Source: an uncultured Bacteroidota bacterium (lineage in GTDB: Bacteria > Bacteroidota > Bacteroidia > Flavobacteriales > Flavobacteriaceae). From it: a stretch of DNA of 64,000 bases. Where the stretch lies: contig CACLQG010000001.1 in NCBI GenBank assembly GCA_902609035.1, positions 47,721-111,720 of the forward strand, read 5' to 3'. Each line of letters starts with the position of its first letter. The stretch's first letter is position 1. This document shows, piece after piece, positions 38,161 to 47,532 of the stretch. The notes under the pieces are model-generated. The model saw only the letters and a program-made list of their open reading frames with translations, searched no databases and was not told where the DNA came from. The position numbers and the translations under genes are program-made.

Positions 38161-39516
38161 TCAAACTATTTTTTCATTTAAATCCTCAGCACCATGTGCC
38201 AAGCGTTTTAATGGCTTCAATATTGCAATTATCAATATTGCGAAAGAAGTACAAAAAACAAAAATTCCAGTAAATATTAACTTTTCACCAGCCTCATCTG
38301 CACTCCCTCCAATATTGGCCGCCAATTTGTTTCCAAATCCCGATGCCGCAAAATATAATCCCATCATCAGAGCCGCGTATTTTTCTGGGGCCAACTTAGT
38401 AATATAGGATAATGAAACAGGGGATGCACACAATTCACCTACAGTATGAAATAAATATGCCAATACCAACCAATACATAGATGAATAATTCATTAATTCG
38501 TACTCTAATGCGGCAAAACGCATGAATAAAAATCCAAATCCCATTATCAAAATACCGATTGCAATTTTAAATATAGAAGACGCCTCTTTTCCTTTGTCTT
38601 TAATTCTCATCCATACCCCCCCTACCATTACTGCCAATGTAATGATAAAAAAAGCATTTAAAGACTGGAACCATGAAGCTGGAATTTCAAAACCCATCAG
38701 CATACGATCAGTCTTTTGCATAGCATACAAGTTCATCAATCCACCCGCTTGTTCAAAGGCTCCCCAAAAAACAATAATCATCAAAAATGAAATTAAGAGG
38801 ACTTTGATCCTGTCTTTTTCAATGGGGGTTAATTTTTTTTGTTGTAATTCTTTTTTTTGCAAGCTGATTTGCTTTTTCAGCTCCCCTACACCCACTAAAT
38901 ATTTCTGACCATAATAGTAGGTGATTTGTCCTATCAGCATTCCCACTGCAGCCAATCCAAAACCATAATGCCAATTATAAGTTTCTCCAACCCAGCCACA
39001 AAATAATGGGGACAGAAAAGCTCCCAAATTGATGCCTATATAAAAAATGTAAAACCCTAAATCTCTTCTTTTATCTCCTTTGGGGTAAAGTCCACCCACC
39101 ATAGAGGAAATATTAGGTTTTAACCCTCCTACACCCAAAATGATAAATCCACAACCAAGGTAAAAACTTAACTCACTATCAAAAGCTAAAATCCCGTGCC
39201 CTAAACAAAGAAGAAGCCCTCCAAACATAACCATCTTTTTTTGACCCAAAAAATTATCCGCTAACCACCCTCCAGGTATGGCAGCTATATACACCAGCAT
39301 GGTGTACCATCCATAGAGCCAAATGGCCTTCTCATTCGTCCATCCAAAACCAGGGTTTTGGTCTGTGGTCTCAGCCACTAAGAAAATTGTGAATAGGGCT
39401 CGCATTCCGTAATAAGAAAAACGTTCCCAAAGCTCCGTAAAGAATAACACAAATAATCCTGCAGGATGACCCAAAAAAGTATTTTGATGGGGTAAGCTAT
39501 TAGATGATATAGCCAT
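38161..39516 (-). CDS. POT-family proton-coupled peptide transporter
   Basis: This 451-residue transporter of the major facilitator superfamily imports di- and tripeptides with protons. The N-terminal helix carries the ExxERF proton-coupling motif (E28-LW-E31RF), followed by the family stretch FYIGINLGAFLSPL in the middle of the N-terminal half. About 12 helices with a cytoplasmic insertion rich in Lys/Gln (near 215-235) are seen. Late motifs are GELCASPVSLSYITKLAPEKYAALMMG. A good -7 box lies just upstream. Peptide uptake fits a proteolytic marine flavobacterium. Confidence 0.94.
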   Translation of the reverse strand: MAISSNSLPHQNTFLGHPAGLFVLFFTELWERFSYYGMRALFTIFLVAETTDQNPGFGWTNEKAIWLYGWYTMLVYIAAIPGGWLADNFLGQKKMVMFGGLLLCLGHGILAFDSELSFYLGCGFIILGVGGLKPNISSMVGGLYPKGDKRRDLGFYIFYIGINLGAFLSPLFCGWVGETYNWHYGFGLAAVGMLIGQITYYYGQKYLVGVGELKKQISLQKKELQQKKLTPIEKDRIKVLLISFLMIIVFWGAFEQAGGLMNLYAMQKTDRMLMGFEIPASWFQSLNAFFIITLAVMVGGVWMRIKDKGKEASSIFKIAIGILIMGFGFLFMRFAALEYELMNYSSMYWLVLAYLFHTVGELCASPVSLSYITKLAPEKYAALMMGLYFAASGFGNKLAANIGGSADEAGEKLIFTGIFVFCTSFAILIIAILKPLKRLAHGAEDLNEKIV

Positions 39517-39529
39517 AGAAATAATATTT

Positions 39530-39537
39530 CAAATATA
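39530..39537 (-). promoter_or_regulatory. Candidate -7 box for the POT transporter gene
   Basis: TATATTTG on the minus strand is an exact TAnnTTTG match, 14 bases before the start codon. TGTCA lies about 18 bases further upstream instead of a clean -33 TTTG. Confidence 0.45.
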
Positions 39538-39640
39538 AAGTTACGCATTTTTAAATGACAGATCATTTTGGGAAGTCCACAAAACACAGGAAATAAAAAT
39601 ATAGAATGATGTATCTTTACACATCACAAAAATGGTCAAG

Positions 39641-40954
39641 ATGTCAAAGCAAATAGAGGGTTTTTCCAAATTGTCGAAGTTGGAAAAAATAGAGTGGGTT
39701 ACCCAAGTACATTTTGAAAAGGTTACAAAAGCCAAGAGAACGCTCAATACCTATAATCATTCCAATAGTGAATTACAAAAACGCCATGACGAGTTTATTG
39801 AGAATTCCATTACCAACTATTATATCCCTCTGGGCATAGCCCCCAATTTTTTAATCAATGGAAAGGAATACACAATTCCTATGGTCATAGAGGAAAGTTC
39901 TGTAGTAGCTGCTGCCTGTAAGTCCGCGAAATTCTGGGCATCAAAAGGAGGATTTAAAACCAAAATTCTTGGGACCCATAAAATTGGACAAATTCATTTT
40001 TTATTTGATGGAAAACCAAAATTACTCCAGTCTTTTTTTGAAGAAAAAAAACAAGCACTACTCGACAGTACCGACTTACTTACTGCCAATATGGTAAAAC
40101 GTGGAGGGGGGATTTTAGATATTGAACTAAGGGACAAAACTGAGGTAATCGAAGACTACTATCAACTACACCTCACCTTTGATACCGTTGACTCTATGGG
40201 AGCTAATTTCATTAATTCTTGTCTTGAAAAAATCGCTAATACAATGCAAAATCTTGGAGAAGACTATAAAGCATTTATAAAGAAAGGAAATTCAATAGAA
40301 ATAATCATGAGTATCCTTTCTAATTATGTTCCCCATTGTATTGTTCAGGTAGAGGTAAGATGTCCAATAAATGAATTGAGAGATTCAGAGGGAATATCAG
40401 GTCAGCAGTTTGCTAAAAAATTTATTCAAGCAGTAGAAATCGCGAAAAAAGAACCTTACCGTGCAGTGACTCACAACAAGGGTATTATGAATGGTGTGGA
40501 TGCAGTGGTCATAGCTACCGGTAATGACTTTAGAGCAGTTGAAGCGGGAGTTCATGCCTATGCTGCAAAGGGAGGAACCTACTCCAGCCTAAGTCATGCT
40601 TTTTTGGAGGGGGAGGAATTTATTTTCCAACTCAAACTCCCTCTTTCCCTTGGAACAGTTGGAGGGCTTACACAACTACATCCCATGGTAAGATGGTCTA
40701 TTGAATTATTGGGTAAACCTGATGCTAAGAAATTAATGGAAATTGCAGCAGTTGCAGGGTTGGCTCAAAATTTTGCTGCTATCAAATCTCTTATTACCTC
40801 CGGAATACAAAAGGGACACATGAAAATGCACTTACTCAATATACTCAACCAACACAATGCAACAGCCACTCAAAAAGAAAAAGCCATTGAGTTTTTTAAA
40901 ACTCAAATAGTGAGTTTTAGTGCAGTAACCAATTTTTTAGATTTAAATCCTTGA
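39641..40954 (+). CDS. mvaA: Hydroxymethylglutaryl-CoA reductase, class II
   Basis: This enzyme interconverts HMG-CoA and mevalonate. I favour the ATG at 39641 (437 residues, MSKQIEGFSKLSKLEKIEWV); an ATG three codons upstream at 39632 is possible. Class II features are EESSVVAAACKSAKFW, the catalytic lysine/aspartate region HNKGIMNGVDAVVIATGNDFRAVEAG, GTVGGLTQLHP, and the late catalytic histidine in SGIQKGHMKMH. Flavobacteria use the mevalonate route for isoprenoids, so the role is probably biosynthetic even though class II enzymes are often called degradative. The GHMP kinase follows 4 bases later. Confidence 0.95.
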   Translation: MSKQIEGFSKLSKLEKIEWVTQVHFEKVTKAKRTLNTYNHSNSELQKRHDEFIENSITNYYIPLGIAPNFLINGKEYTIPMVIEESSVVAAACKSAKFWASKGGFKTKILGTHKIGQIHFLFDGKPKLLQSFFEEKKQALLDSTDLLTANMVKRGGGILDIELRDKTEVIEDYYQLHLTFDTVDSMGANFINSCLEKIANTMQNLGEDYKAFIKKGNSIEIIMSILSNYVPHCIVQVEVRCPINELRDSEGISGQQFAKKFIQAVEIAKKEPYRAVTHNKGIMNGVDAVVIATGNDFRAVEAGVHAYAAKGGTYSSLSHAFLEGEEFIFQLKLPLSLGTVGGLTQLHPMVRWSIELLGKPDAKKLMEIAAVAGLAQNFAAIKSLITSGIQKGHMKMHLLNILNQHNATATQKEKAIEFFKTQIVSFSAVTNFLDLNP

Positions 40955-40958
40955 AAAA

Positions 40959-41858
40959 ATGACCCAATACTATAGTCACGGAAAACTATTACTATCGGGG
41001 GAGTATATGGTTTTAGTTGGGGCACAATCTCTAGCAGTGCCTTGCAAGATGGGACAGTCTTTAGAATTTGAACCTAACGATTCAAAAACCCTAAAATGGG
41101 AAAGTTGGGATCATCAAAATCAATTGTGGTTTAGTGCCTCATTGGAAATATCATTTTTTGAAATTGTAGACACTAGCGACTACGAAACTTCAAAGCGATT
41201 GATTGAAATACTGACCAATATTAGAATCCTTAAAAAGGATTTTCTAATGGATCATGGAGGAGAAGTAAAAACCTATTTAGAATTTGATCGTAATTGGGGA
41301 CTGGGCACCTCCTCCACATTAATCTCCAACCTAGCCCAATGGTCTCAAACCAATCCTTATACACTTCTTGAATCAAGTTTCGGCGGAAGTGGTTATGACA
41401 TTGCTTGTGGAACGGCAAGTCATGCTCTGATTTACAAAAAAGACATTAAGGGTCCTTATATTGAAAAATGCGAATTTGACCCTCTGTTCAAATCAAATTT
41501 ATTCTTTGTTTACCTTAACCAAAAAAGAAACAGTAGTGAGGCCGTAAACCAGTTTAAAAAACAAAAGATCAATGAAAGGCAAATTGAACACGCATCTCAA
41601 TTGACTCAAGCCATGATCAAGGCCAAGACGCTTTATGAATTTGAAAAAACAATTAACCAACATGAATTGTTTGTCGGCAATATTTTGGGTTTAAAACCGG
41701 TAAAGGAAGATCGATTCTCCGATTTTAGCGGATCCATTAAAAGCCTCGGAGCGTGGGGAGGAGACTTTGTTTTGGCCACTGGAAACAGCGACACCCCAAA
41801 TTATTTTAAAAACAAAGGTTATCCTGTAATATTGGGATACAAAGAGATTGTACTTTAA
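40959..41858 (+). CDS. GYDIA-family GHMP kinase
   Basis: This 299-residue small-molecule kinase has the N-terminal GHMP strand motif GKLLLSGEYMVL, the phosphate-binding loop GLGTSSTLISN (114-124) and GGSGYDIACG (142-151), the motif for which the subgroup is named. Directly following HMG-CoA reductase, it is a candidate mevalonate or phosphomevalonate kinase, but the substrate is not settled by sequence. The glycine-rich loop reads GLGTSST rather than the usual GLGSSAA. The 3' end overlaps the convergent isomerase gene by 4 bases. Confidence 0.88.
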   Translation: MTQYYSHGKLLLSGEYMVLVGAQSLAVPCKMGQSLEFEPNDSKTLKWESWDHQNQLWFSASLEISFFEIVDTSDYETSKRLIEILTNIRILKKDFLMDHGGEVKTYLEFDRNWGLGTSSTLISNLAQWSQTNPYTLLESSFGGSGYDIACGTASHALIYKKDIKGPYIEKCEFDPLFKSNLFFVYLNQKRNSSEAVNQFKKQKINERQIEHASQLTQAMIKAKTLYEFEKTINQHELFVGNILGLKPVKEDRFSDFSGSIKSLGAWGGDFVLATGNSDTPNYFKNKGYPVILGYKEIVL

Positions 41859-43969
41859 TAGTAGAGCTGACGGTTATCTTCTATCTCAGCACTGGAACGC
41901 AAAGCCTCGTAGATTGAAGTATTTATCCTAGTATTTTCCTCATTTTGAAGCGCATTTGCATAAGCCTTATAACTTTCCATTTCCTCAGCGATCTGTTTTG
42001 AAGTAACTTCAATAATATAGACCCCATTGTTCCCTTTAATTAGACCAGAGGGCTGATTTAACTCAAGAGCAAATGCGGTACCGATTAAATAAGGTTCTTT
42101 ACCCGCACCAGCCAAAACTGTATTTTCTTGAGTTATGGCAGAAGCTGTTTCAACTTCTTTGTCCGAAGCCTCGGCCAATTCATCTAGAGATTTTTTGTCT
42201 GCATACATTTTTAGCAGATAAGCTGCTTTACTTTCATTTAATATTTCTTGTTTAACATCAATTTTTTCAGACTCTATATTGATATATCCCTTTGGCATGA
42301 TGTCAGCCAACTGAGCTACTATATATCCACCATTTGTTCTGGTAAATCTTTTGACATCACCAAGCTTGGTTTCCTCACTAAATAACCACTGAACTAAATT
42401 TCTTTGACGCGGCAAATCTGGTAAATTCTCGTCCAAAAGGTTGACCTTTTGAACATACTTTACTTCATAATCATAATTCTTAGCCACTGAATCCAAACTT
42501 TCACCATTTAGACTCTCCATCTCAAAACGCGTTGTTTTTTGGAATACTTCATTTGATGTTTCCTCTGAAGGAATAATTTCTTTGGTCACATCGGCTGTCA
42601 AAACTACATCCTGTTTGTCCGTTACTTTAATGACGTGAAAACCAAACTCCGTTGATACTAGACCTATTCTTCCAACCCTAGACTTATTACAGAATTCGAA
42701 GAATTTTTCGGTCATCGTTCCTTCTTGGAAAAAGCCTAAATCTCCACCTAAAGACTTGGAGGGACCATCAGAATTTTCGGTAGCCAATTGTATGAAATCA
42801 TCAGGATTTTTTTTCGTCTTACGGAACAATTCTTGAGCAATTTTCTCTGCTTCCTCTCTAGTTCGTGTAACATCAGGATTGGCTCTAGTTGCCCCCTTAA
42901 AAGCAATCAATATGTGACTTGCTCTTACAGCTCCTCCCTTTTTTCTGTCTAAGAAACGAGATATTTTTAATTGATTTCCATCTTTATATGGTCCAAAAAC
43001 GTCTCCTTTGTTCAGTCCAAAAAGGATATCAGCATATTCATTTGCCAAAGTACCCTTAGTTTTATAAATCGAATCAAATGCTGTTTCAGAATTCTGTTCT
43101 ATAAAATCAGTAATGTTTTGGGTAGTTGCCAAACCCTCAATAGTATCAGTCAACTTGGATACATTATTATACTCGATTCTTTCATCTTTAAGTTTCTCCA
43201 AATCCGCACGAATTTGATTTTCATCAGCTTCTGAAGCCTCATCTGGAAAAACAACATAAAGAACACTTCTGCTCATATCAGTCTCATAATAATCTTTTCT
43301 AAGATTAATGTATTTTTTGATGTCTGCATCAGATATTTCAAAAAGGCTGTCTGGAACATCCTCAAAAGGAAGTCTAACAAACTTGAGGTTAACCTTGTCA
43401 TTTTGGATGTGATAGGCATTTTTACCTTCCAACTCGGTAACCCCCGTACTTGACTTGATCAAGTCATAGTAAATATTCTCTTTTGCCAATCCGACGATAT
43501 TTTCTTCTTGAATTTTCCAACTATCATAAGCTTGAGGATTTTCCATTCTCAACTGATTAATGTAGTCGGTAAAAATACCAAAATCAAAAAAACCTGACTG
43601 ATTTTGAAACCTTGGATCTTGAACAATTCTCTCGTCTTGAGTCAAGATCATTTCTATTTGTTCTTTTCCAGCATCAATCCCCAAACGTTCAAATTCTTGC
43701 CTAAAAATTGTTACCCTAACCAATTGATCCCAAACAGTGTTTACAGCCTGCATGGTAGAGAGGTTGTAATTTATTTCAGCATTTTCTACTAATTGTCTGT
43801 AATAAGTCAGTTCAATCTCCTCATCATTAACCACTGCAATGGGGTCGCTATTAATGCTGCCACTTGAGTTTCCGTCGAAAACTCCAGAAATTACAAAGGC
43901 GAATAAGGCCATCCCAATAACCAAAATAAGAAACACAGAACGCTGTCTAATTTGACCTAATACTGCCAT
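41855..43969 (-). CDS. SurA/PpiD-like periplasmic peptidyl-prolyl isomerase
   Basis: This membrane-anchored folding factor helps outer-membrane proteins mature. I choose the ATG at 43969 (704 residues, MAVLGQIRQRSVFLI), which directly precedes the single helix (about 10-31); 30 upstream in-frame codons have no support. A long SurA_N-type chaperone region is followed by a parvulin domain (about 345-450) with ASHILIAF, GGDLGFFQEGTM and FGFHVIKVTD. The C-terminal part holds a second, weaker parvulin-like region. It is the last gene of the coaX-to-isomerase minus-strand run. Confidence 0.92.
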   Translation of the reverse strand: MAVLGQIRQRSVFLILVIGMALFAFVISGVFDGNSSGSINSDPIAVVNDEEIELTYYRQLVENAEINYNLSTMQAVNTVWDQLVRVTIFRQEFERLGIDAGKEQIEMILTQDERIVQDPRFQNQSGFFDFGIFTDYINQLRMENPQAYDSWKIQEENIVGLAKENIYYDLIKSSTGVTELEGKNAYHIQNDKVNLKFVRLPFEDVPDSLFEISDADIKKYINLRKDYYETDMSRSVLYVVFPDEASEADENQIRADLEKLKDERIEYNNVSKLTDTIEGLATTQNITDFIEQNSETAFDSIYKTKGTLANEYADILFGLNKGDVFGPYKDGNQLKISRFLDRKKGGAVRASHILIAFKGATRANPDVTRTREEAEKIAQELFRKTKKNPDDFIQLATENSDGPSKSLGGDLGFFQEGTMTEKFFEFCNKSRVGRIGLVSTEFGFHVIKVTDKQDVVLTADVTKEIIPSEETSNEVFQKTTRFEMESLNGESLDSVAKNYDYEVKYVQKVNLLDENLPDLPRQRNLVQWLFSEETKLGDVKRFTRTNGGYIVAQLADIMPKGYINIESEKIDVKQEILNESKAAYLLKMYADKKSLDELAEASDKEVETASAITQENTVLAGAGKEPYLIGTAFALELNQPSGLIKGNNGVYIIEVTSKQIAEEMESYKAYANALQNEENTRINTSIYEALRSSAEIEDNRQLYY

Positions 43970-44087
43970 ATCATTTCTTTGAATCGCAAGCGAAAATACG
44001 ATTTCCTTTTTGATTATAAAAAGAAACGCTTTCTTATTTAGAGGCTTTGAATAGCCCAACTATTATAAGATAAAGTAGAGTAAAAAT

Positions 44088-45362
44088 TTAGTTTTCTTCC
44101 TTTATCCTAACTAACACCCTTTCAATTTTAGTAGAGGATACCTCTATAATTTCAAGGTCATAATTTTCTAACTCTATTAAAGTTCCTTTAGATGGAATTT
44201 CCTCCTTCAGATATACGATTAACCCACCTAAAGTCTCGTAAAACTCATTTTCGGGAAGATCAAGTTCATAATTTTGGTTGATATAGTCAACCTCCAAGCG
44301 AGCTGAGAACTCATATAACCCCTCTTGAAGTTCTTTTTCATAAAAAGCTACTTGATCGTGCTCATCTTCAATTTTTCCAAAAAGCTCTTCAATGATATCC
44401 TCAACCGTAATAATACCTGAGGTTCCTCCATACTCATCCAGAACTACAGCAATACTTTTACGTTGTTTGGTCAGTAATTTCAATACTTCACTGATCTTCA
44501 TTGTCTCAGGAACAAAGGCAACTGGTAATAATATTTTTTTTAGGTCAGTCGGTTTTTTAAACATCTCAAACGCATGAACATATCCCAAAATTTCGTCTAT
44601 AGAATCCTCAAAAACAGGGATTTTTGACAAACCACTAGAGGTAAAAAGTTTCTTAATATAGGATAAGGAAGCAGTAATTTCAGTAGCGACAATTTCTGTT
44701 CTGGGTACCATGGCCTCCCGAACTTTTAATTCGGAGAAATCCAATGCATTTTGGAAAATCTGTATTTCACTGTCTACATTATCCATGTCCTTGGTAGATT
44801 CCAATTGCTCTTCAATGTAATTCCCCAATTCAATTTTGGAAAAAGTGAGTTGAACCTGATCACCTTTAGTCTTAAAAAACTTGATCAAAATAAAATCTGA
44901 TATAATAATAATCATGGAAGTTATGGGCGCAAATACAGCATAGAAAATCGCAGTGGGAAAGGCAAAAATCTTCATAAAAAGATTAGAAAACTGCTGGAAA
45001 AAAACCTTGGGAAGAAACTCTGCTGTAAGCAATATAATTATAGTGGAAAAAACTGTTTGAATAAAGACAACACGTATACCAATCGCTTCACCCAAAAGGA
45101 TTTCTGGAAAAAATAATTGTAAAATCCTATCCCCCATAAATATTCCGTAGATAACTAATGAAATATTGTTTCCAACCAACATAGTAGCAATAAATCGGGA
45201 CGGGTTTTTGGTGATGAAGTTTAAGAATTTTGCGTTTAAGCTAGACTGCTGCTTTTCTATCTCCAAATAAATTTTATTGGCAGAAACATAAGCAATTTCC
45301 ATACCTGAAAAAAAGGCTGATAGAATCAGACAAGTGAAGATGACAATGTTAGTAATAATCAT
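44088..45362 (-). CDS. CNNM/CorC-type hemolysin-family membrane protein (DUF21 + CBS + CorC_HlyC)
   Basis: The 424-residue protein has an N-terminal DUF21 domain with about four helices (start SAFFSGMEIAYVSANK, MLVGNNISLVIYG). A pair of CBS domains (about 215-330, with VREAMVPRTEIVA and VVLDEYGGTSGIITVEDIIEELFG) and a C-terminal CorC_HlyC domain follow. The family handles Mg/Co ions; GldE, needed for gliding in some flavobacteria, is a relative, but this copy cannot be told apart from other paralogues by eye. It overlaps the small upstream gene by 4 bases. Confidence 0.9.
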   Translation of the reverse strand: MIITNIVIFTCLILSAFFSGMEIAYVSANKIYLEIEKQQSSLNAKFLNFITKNPSRFIATMLVGNNISLVIYGIFMGDRILQLFFPEILLGEAIGIRVVFIQTVFSTIIILLTAEFLPKVFFQQFSNLFMKIFAFPTAIFYAVFAPITSMIIIISDFILIKFFKTKGDQVQLTFSKIELGNYIEEQLESTKDMDNVDSEIQIFQNALDFSELKVREAMVPRTEIVATEITASLSYIKKLFTSSGLSKIPVFEDSIDEILGYVHAFEMFKKPTDLKKILLPVAFVPETMKISEVLKLLTKQRKSIAVVLDEYGGTSGIITVEDIIEELFGKIEDEHDQVAFYEKELQEGLYEFSARLEVDYINQNYELDLPENEFYETLGGLIVYLKEEIPSKGTLIELENYDLEIIEVSSTKIERVLVRIKEEN

Positions 45363-45556
45363 TGAGAGGTATTTCCTCTTTTTCTAAATTTTTTTCGAAA
45401 ATGCCTCCTAAAGAGAGCCATAAAAACTGAGAGTAATACAAAGCCAATAAAAATATATGCCTTTTGTCGGTTAGTACTCCATAGTTTATAACATTCATAA
45501 GCAGCAACCACAGCGATTATCCAATAAAGTATTTCAGAAATTTTATAACTTTTCAT
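45359..45556 (-). CDS. Small two-helix membrane protein
   Basis: This 65-residue protein has two helices (about 8-24 and 32-48) and a highly basic tail (RRHFRKKFRKRG). It overlaps the CNNM gene by 4 bases and the lptC gene by 14, so it is embedded in the operon. I recall similar small proteins at this position in flavobacteria, without function. Confidence 0.7.
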   Translation of the reverse strand: MKSYKISEILYWIIAVVAAYECYKLWSTNRQKAYIFIGFVLLSVFMALFRRHFRKKFRKRGNTSQ

Positions 45557-46130
45557 CTACGGTTAAAGTGTCTTGTTGTTCTTCCACAGCTATTGTACCA
45601 GTTAGCTTTCCTGTCTGAAATTTACTAAATTCTTTGTTGGTATCCAATCGTGTAGCTGCCAGATCATAGTCTTCATTTTCGAAATTAAAAGGACGCTCCG
45701 AAAAAAGCCACTCCTTTTCAGCATCCCAATACATTTGTTCTATTTCCAATCTAGAACCATCATGTGAGAAAAGGACTACATTGCCTTTTAGATCAACTAT
45801 TTTAGTCTGGTTGTAAAGAATACCATAATCGGCTATAACAGTGTTTTCCTGATTTTGATCGTCATAGAAAATAATTTTTAAACCTTTAGGGAACTCAGAG
45901 TACTTAAAACTCAGGTGGGTATAATCTAGGTTAACAGGTGCTGTCAAGATTGCTTTCACTTTGGCTGAATCTGTATATGTCATTTTGATATCATAAGCAA
46001 TACCCATTGGATTCTCATTGAACCGATTGATTTGCTCAAGTGTTGATGAACTGTCCTCACAGTAAAAAAAGAATGTCATAGCAAAAACTGCAAACCCGTT
46101 TTTTAAAATTTTAGAAATATAAAACTTCAT
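45543..46130 (-). CDS. lptC: LPS export protein LptC
   Basis: LptC bridges the LptB2FG transporter to LptA in LPS export. The 195-residue protein has an N-terminal helix/signal ending at YCED (possible lipoprotein cysteine at residue 24). Its body is a beta-jellyroll-like pattern with PKGLKIIFYDDQNQENTVIADYG and DLKGNVVLFSHDG, which is diagnostic for this family. It overlaps the next small gene by 14 bases and starts one base after the TPR gene ends. Confidence 0.9.
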   Translation of the reverse strand: MKFYISKILKNGFAVFAMTFFFYCEDSSSTLEQINRFNENPMGIAYDIKMTYTDSAKVKAILTAPVNLDYTHLSFKYSEFPKGLKIIFYDDQNQENTVIADYGILYNQTKIVDLKGNVVLFSHDGSRLEIEQMYWDAEKEWLFSERPFNFENEDYDLAATRLDTNKEFSKFQTGKLTGTIAVEEQQDTLTVDEKL

Positions 46131-47525
46131 CTATAATTCTGGAACTTTCACGCTGCTTTTGATCCAACAATCGAATTGAATGGTAGCTCCTTGATTACCC
46201 TCTGTAAAGATTTCTGTTTTGGAAGGCGCTCTTCCTTCATAACTTCTAGCTGTTTTCACTGCCAATTTTTTGATCGAAGCATCTACCTCTCCAGCTTTAT
46301 TTGCCATTTGTGCAGCCAACCAATAAACTGCTCTCTTGTTAAATTGAGTTTCTCCACAGTCGTTGGCACTGCCTGCATATAAATTTGATATCATCAAGTA
46401 AGCACGTCCAAGTGAAGGCTGAAATTTCAAAGCTTTCCTGGCATAACTGCGAGCCGACGATTTTCTACCAGCATTCTTAAATTTAACAGCAATCTTATAC
46501 AAGATTTTAGCCTTTTTGTAAAGATCACTTTGAAGAGAAATAGATTCCTCATAATATTTCAGAGCTTCATTAGTGTCTCCGGCTTTGTCTTTCAATATAC
46601 CCAGATAGTAAGCAGAATCTGCAGAGGGATCAAGGGTATGTAATGCTTCAACAAGTGTAACAAAAAATGGATCGTCAGAACACTCCTTATTATCCATCCT
46701 AGACGCCGCACGTTTTAACCAAATCGTATCAAATTTAAACTCTTCAAAATTTCTTTTGTAAAGAGGCACCAAGTTTACACAAGTAGCCTCTTTGGAAATA
46801 ATAGCATCTAAGTTAGAGAGAAAAGTTCCTATCGCTCTTTGATTGATATTGTATACTCTTTTACTTCTAACCTCCCTACTATTGATGGGTTCCCCATTTT
46901 CCTGTTTCTTGAGAATCAGATCTAGTTTTTTGGCTAATTTAGTTGACTCTACCTCAAATTTTTCGGATACCTCTTCATACTTATTAAACAATTGCTCCAT
47001 AGATACGCCTTGATTTCCTAATTTGTATAAGTCATGCAAGGTTTTAAAATAATTGTAGAGTCCCTTAGGGTTACTGAAACTTTCGGCATCGGTTTTATAG
47101 GCCAAGTCAAAGGTTTTATAAATCTCCATTTTTTCAGCTGTATTATAGTCCAGCATGGCTTGCGCTTTATCACTAATAATGTCTCCTTTAACACTTATAT
47201 TTCTTTTGGTAGGAAAATTTTCTAACCATTCGTCATACAAATTCATCAAATCTGCAGTTTCAACATCAAGCGTCTCGGGAGTAGCATTTTTAATTCTGTC
47301 TTTAAGCAATTTTTCCCCGTAAGAATAAATTGCAACATTAAGGCTTGGACATTCTTTTCTTACACTTATCCATGGCTGATAAGCTTCTACGTAATTCTTA
47401 ACTTTAGCATATTCTGCAAAAATGGATAGATTTTGCAAACACTCTTCACTATTTTGAGCTATTACTGGATGGATTAAAGCTACCAAACCCATCCAAAAAA
47501 CAAATATTTTAAAAAATTTCATCAC
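46131..47525 (-). CDS. Exported tetratricopeptide-repeat protein
   Basis: The 464-residue protein has a signal peptide to about residue 23 (IHPVIAQ). Helical repeats cover most of the chain. The best TPR unit is near residues 312-370 (AYYLGILKDKAGDTNEALKYYEESISL, then KAGRKSSARSYARKALKFQPSLG). Six cysteines, for example in ECLQNL and KECPS, suggest disulfides. It probably acts as an envelope scaffold. It sits between the outer-membrane protein and lptC, which suggests a role in LPS or outer-membrane assembly; this is inference from position. Confidence 0.8.
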   Translation of the reverse strand: MMKFFKIFVFWMGLVALIHPVIAQNSEECLQNLSIFAEYAKVKNYVEAYQPWISVRKECPSLNVAIYSYGEKLLKDRIKNATPETLDVETADLMNLYDEWLENFPTKRNISVKGDIISDKAQAMLDYNTAEKMEIYKTFDLAYKTDAESFSNPKGLYNYFKTLHDLYKLGNQGVSMEQLFNKYEEVSEKFEVESTKLAKKLDLILKKQENGEPINSREVRSKRVYNINQRAIGTFLSNLDAIISKEATCVNLVPLYKRNFEEFKFDTIWLKRAASRMDNKECSDDPFFVTLVEALHTLDPSADSAYYLGILKDKAGDTNEALKYYEESISLQSDLYKKAKILYKIAVKFKNAGRKSSARSYARKALKFQPSLGRAYLMISNLYAGSANDCGETQFNKRAVYWLAAQMANKAGEVDASIKKLAVKTARSYEGRAPSKTEIFTEGNQGATIQFDCWIKSSVKVPEL

Positions 47526-47532
47526 TCTCTAT

